Shown here: positions 62,602 to 64,000 of the stretch, one piece after another
Position numbering within the stretch: the stretch's first letter is position 1
Layout of the letters: every line of letters begins with the position of its first letter
DNA from: Porphyromonadaceae bacterium
GTDB taxonomy: Bacteria; Bacteroidota; Bacteroidia; Bacteroidales; Porphyromonadaceae
NCBI GenBank assembly: GCA_030528555.1
Contig: JAUMYQ010000006.1
Span: 30,819-94,818 of the forward strand
DNA length: 64,000 nucleotides
Reading direction: 5' to 3'
Made by a program: the position numbers and the translations under genes
Notes under the pieces: generated by a model
The model's database searches: none
What the model was told of the DNA's origin: nothing
Seen by the model: only the letters and a program-made list of their open reading frames with translations

Positions 62602-62653
62602 TTAGCCGTGGCTGACGCAGCGTTTAGGCGGAGCGACACCGCCCACGGCACGA
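62602..62653 (+). repeat. TTAGCCG structured repeat, phage copy B
   Basis: TTAGCCGTGG (62602-62611) pairs as GCCGTGG with CCACGGC (62643-62649), enclosing the same inner hairpin GGCGG-AGCGACA-CCGCC (62627-62643). Between copies A and B lies a further stem of GGGCGG and CCGCCC. It ends about 30 nt before the next gene. Confidence 0.6.
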
Positions 62654-62683
62654 GTTAAGAACCAACAACAAAACCAACAAGAC

Positions 62684-62980
62684 ATGAAAGCGATGAAGAT
62701 TATTTGCTCCACGCTGGCTGGGCTGAGCATTCTATGGAGCGTGTACTGCATGTTCGTCTCATGGGGCTTCGGGGCGCGACAGTTGATTTTTTCGAGCTTC
62801 TTTCCGCTGATGTGCTATCTCTTTTACACGGTGCAGCGAGACTATTATCGGTGGAGGGAGCAACGCGCGCGACATCAGCGCTTCCTCGAGGAGCTTAGAC
62901 ACAAAGAGACCGCAGAGGCGGAGCGAGCAAGGGCAAACAGACCAACCGAAAGAGAACGCTATGACAGATATTCAGCTTAA
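62684..62980 (+). CDS. Small phage membrane protein, unknown
   Basis: 98 residues with two transmembrane segments (about 6-26, IICSTLAGLSILWSVYCMFV; and 33-50, LIFSSFFPLMCYLFYTV), then a strongly charged, Arg/Glu-rich cytoplasmic tail. No family recognised. Its end overlaps the next gene by 20 nt. Confidence 0.55.
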   Translation: MKAMKIICSTLAGLSILWSVYCMFVSWGFGARQLIFSSFFPLMCYLFYTVQRDYYRWREQRARHQRFLEELRHKETAEAERARANRPTERERYDRYSA

Positions 62981-63227
62981 GCGCAAGCTCGATGCCCTAG
63001 AGCGCGGGCAGAAGCGCATCCTCAGCCTCCTAGAGCGTCAGCTTGAGCGTTGGGTCTCCGTCCGTGAGGCGGCAAGCATCATAGGGGTAAGCAAGTCGCG
63101 CGTCTATGCCCTCGTCAGGGACGGACGGCTATCGAGCCGCCGAGACACCGATGGCGACACCAGAGGTAAGACCTGCATCAAGCAGAGCAGCATCATGGCC
63201 TACCTAGACGATGGGCAGGCTCAGTAA
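62961..63227 (+). CDS. Excisionase-like helix-turn-helix protein
   Basis: 88 residues. A short coiled N-terminus (LKRKLDALERGQKRILSLLERQL) is followed by an HTH_17/excisionase-type winged helix: WVSVREAASIIGVSKSRVYALVRDGRL, then SSRRDTDGDTRGKTCIKQSSIMAYL. Such proteins bend DNA for excision or regulate phage genes; whether this is a true excisionase cannot be decided without the integrase. Confidence 0.8.
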   Translation: MTDIQLKRKLDALERGQKRILSLLERQLERWVSVREAASIIGVSKSRVYALVRDGRLSSRRDTDGDTRGKTCIKQSSIMAYLDDGQAQ

Positions 63228-63246
63228 CAAACCAAATAACAAGACA

Positions 63247-63507
63247 ATGAAGCAACATAAATTCACAATCATCTTAGACTACAGACTACGAGAATACATC
63301 CCCGAGGGAGCGTACAGGCGGCTGATGCGCCTAGAGCTGTGCGAGGCATTCGGCTTAGAGGGGGCAAATAAAACCGTCCTCTTGAACCAGCGAGCCAAGC
63401 GCGGCAAAGAGCCGACCGCCTCGCAGCTACAGGCGATGAAGCGTATCTTCCGCAAGTACGGCGTGCCGCTGGAGCTGATGTTCGACCCCGTCGAGGGCGA
63501 AGCCTAA
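63247..63507 (+). CDS. Small phage protein, unknown
   Basis: The start was set at 63247 (MKQHKFTIILDYRLREYIPE), giving 86 residues; the frame runs 12 codons further upstream and overlaps the excisionase-like gene. It is basic and helical with RRLMRLELCEAFGLEG and QLQAMKRIFRKYGVPLELMFDP. No family recognised; the small size and charge suggest a nucleic-acid-binding or regulatory protein. Confidence 0.5.
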   Translation: MKQHKFTIILDYRLREYIPEGAYRRLMRLELCEAFGLEGANKTVLLNQRAKRGKEPTASQLQAMKRIFRKYGVPLELMFDPVEGEA

Positions 63508-63535
63508 GGCTACCACCATCAATTATGGTAACGGC

Positions 63536-63576
63536 TTAGCCGTGGGCGGTTCGTCTCCGCCTCGTCCCACCAAACA
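63536..63576 (+). repeat. TTAGCCG structured repeat, phage copy C (variant)
   Basis: TTAGCCGTGGG (63536-63546) is followed by the hairpin GGCGG-TTCGTCT-CCGCC and a CCCACC tract that can pair with GTGGG. The loop differs from copies A and B but the plan is the same. It lies in the gap before the DUF4373 gene. Confidence 0.5.
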
Positions 63577-63597
63577 AATTCAAACACGATATAGAAT

Positions 63598-64000
63598 ATG
63601 TGTAGATACTTCAGCCACGATGTCGGGGCACATTACCACCGCAAGATTAGGCGGCTCAGGGGGGTGCACGGTTGGGCAGGCTACGGCTTGTATTGGGCAA
63701 TCCTCGAGCTATTGCGAGAAGAGGACGAGGACGGCTATACGCTGCCCTTGGACTACAACGCCCTCAAGGCTGCCTTTGGCGTGCCTGCCAAGAAGATAAA
63801 GAGCATTGTCGAGGGCTTCGGCTTGTTCGTTATAGACGAGGAGCGGGAGGTCTTCTACAGCCCTGGGCTTATCGAGCGGATGCAGCTGATGCGCCACAAG
63901 TACCAGCCCCCCACGCCAGCGGACGACCCACCCAAAGCGGACGAGGACGAGCGCAAGGCAGAACTAAGCCGCAAGCGAGCCGAGGCAGGTAGCAAGGGGG
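63598..64000 (+). CDS. DUF4373 (Lin1244/Lin1753 N-terminal) phage replication-type protein, cut by window edge
   Basis: Open from the ATG at 63598 to the end of the window (134 codons). It begins MCRYFSHDVGAHYHRKIRRL and continues HGWAGYGLYWAILELLRE and YTLPLDYNALKAAFGVPAKK, the DUF4373 pattern of phage replication-initiation proteins. The last residues, RKRAEAGSKG, match the AGSKGG-like linker seen after this domain. Other open frames in the same region are shadows. The rest of the protein and the downstream replication module lie outside the window. Confidence 0.85.
   Translation, partial: MCRYFSHDVGAHYHRKIRRLRGVHGWAGYGLYWAILELLREEDEDGYTLPLDYNALKAAFGVPAKKIKSIVEGFGLFVIDEEREVFYSPGLIERMQLMRHKYQPPTPADDPPKADEDERKAELSRKRAEAGSKG

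Noticed and set aside
63672-63992. A 106-codon open frame at the right end
   Set aside because: It is another frame of the DUF4373 gene, whose translation from 63598 matches the family from its first residue.

Overview
The window looks like chromosome of a Bacteroidetes bacterium close to Porphyromonas. The grounds are a complete hmu haem-uptake set (hmuY, hmuR, hmuS, hmuT, hmuU, hmuV homologues), many SPII lipoproteins, BACON domains, type IX secretion (T9SS) C-terminal sorting domains, a PorV-like barrel, the uppS-bamA-ompH-ompH order, and promoters of the Bacteroidetes type (TTG/TTTG, about 19-20 nt, then TAnnTTTG). The species cannot be named from sequence alone.

Layout. (1) 1-1919, minus: start of rpoN (cut by the window edge) and murF. 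(2) 2413-20976, plus: thirteen closely packed genes. They are three tandem paralogous BACON lipoproteins, an S8 subtilisin-like lipoprotein with a T9SS sorting domain, a PorV/PorQ-like barrel, a HmuY-like lipoprotein, HmuS, a second HmuY, HmuR, HmuT, HmuU and HmuV. A consensus promoter lies just upstream of the first gene. The arrangement suggests a surface machine that degrades a haem-bearing protein, captures the haem, and imports and processes it. This is the most interesting part of the window. (3) 21545-25114, minus: pyruvate:ferredoxin oxidoreductase. (4) 25912-28607, plus: a sulfatase-fold membrane phosphotransferase split by a frameshift, then dapA. (5) 28925-36495, minus: an envelope-biogenesis cluster (DUF4476 lipoprotein, two OmpH/Skp, BamA, UppS, DUF6089, DUF6242). 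(6) 37118-41444, minus: tRNA-Gly, tRNA-Tyr, ribH, a TPR protein and alaS. (7) 41989-46314, minus: a probable sialic-acid operon (MFS transporter, PagL-like deacylase broken by a frameshift, N-acetylneuraminate lyase, outer-membrane barrel). (8) 46791-49394, plus: an internalin-like LRR protein with a T9SS sorting domain. (9) 49729-53136, minus: cobS, cobT and an FAD oxidoreductase. (10) 53252-59609, minus: OmpA/TPR lipoprotein, YfhO-like membrane protein, M16 protease, Bax-inhibitor-1 protein. (11) About 59.7 kb to the end: the left part of a prophage, with a coiled-coil membrane gene and a CI/S24 repressor on the minus strand. Facing them is a rightward early operon with structured intergenic RNA elements, ending in a DUF4373 replication-type protein cut by the window edge.

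Six intergenic copies of a double-hairpin repeat built from TTCCCGA(A/T)CTTTTT arms are scattered through the non-phage part. None lies in a coding region. The two apparent frameshifts (near 26.1 kb and 44.2 kb) both need one extra base to restore the frame, so sequencing error and true gene decay must both be considered.
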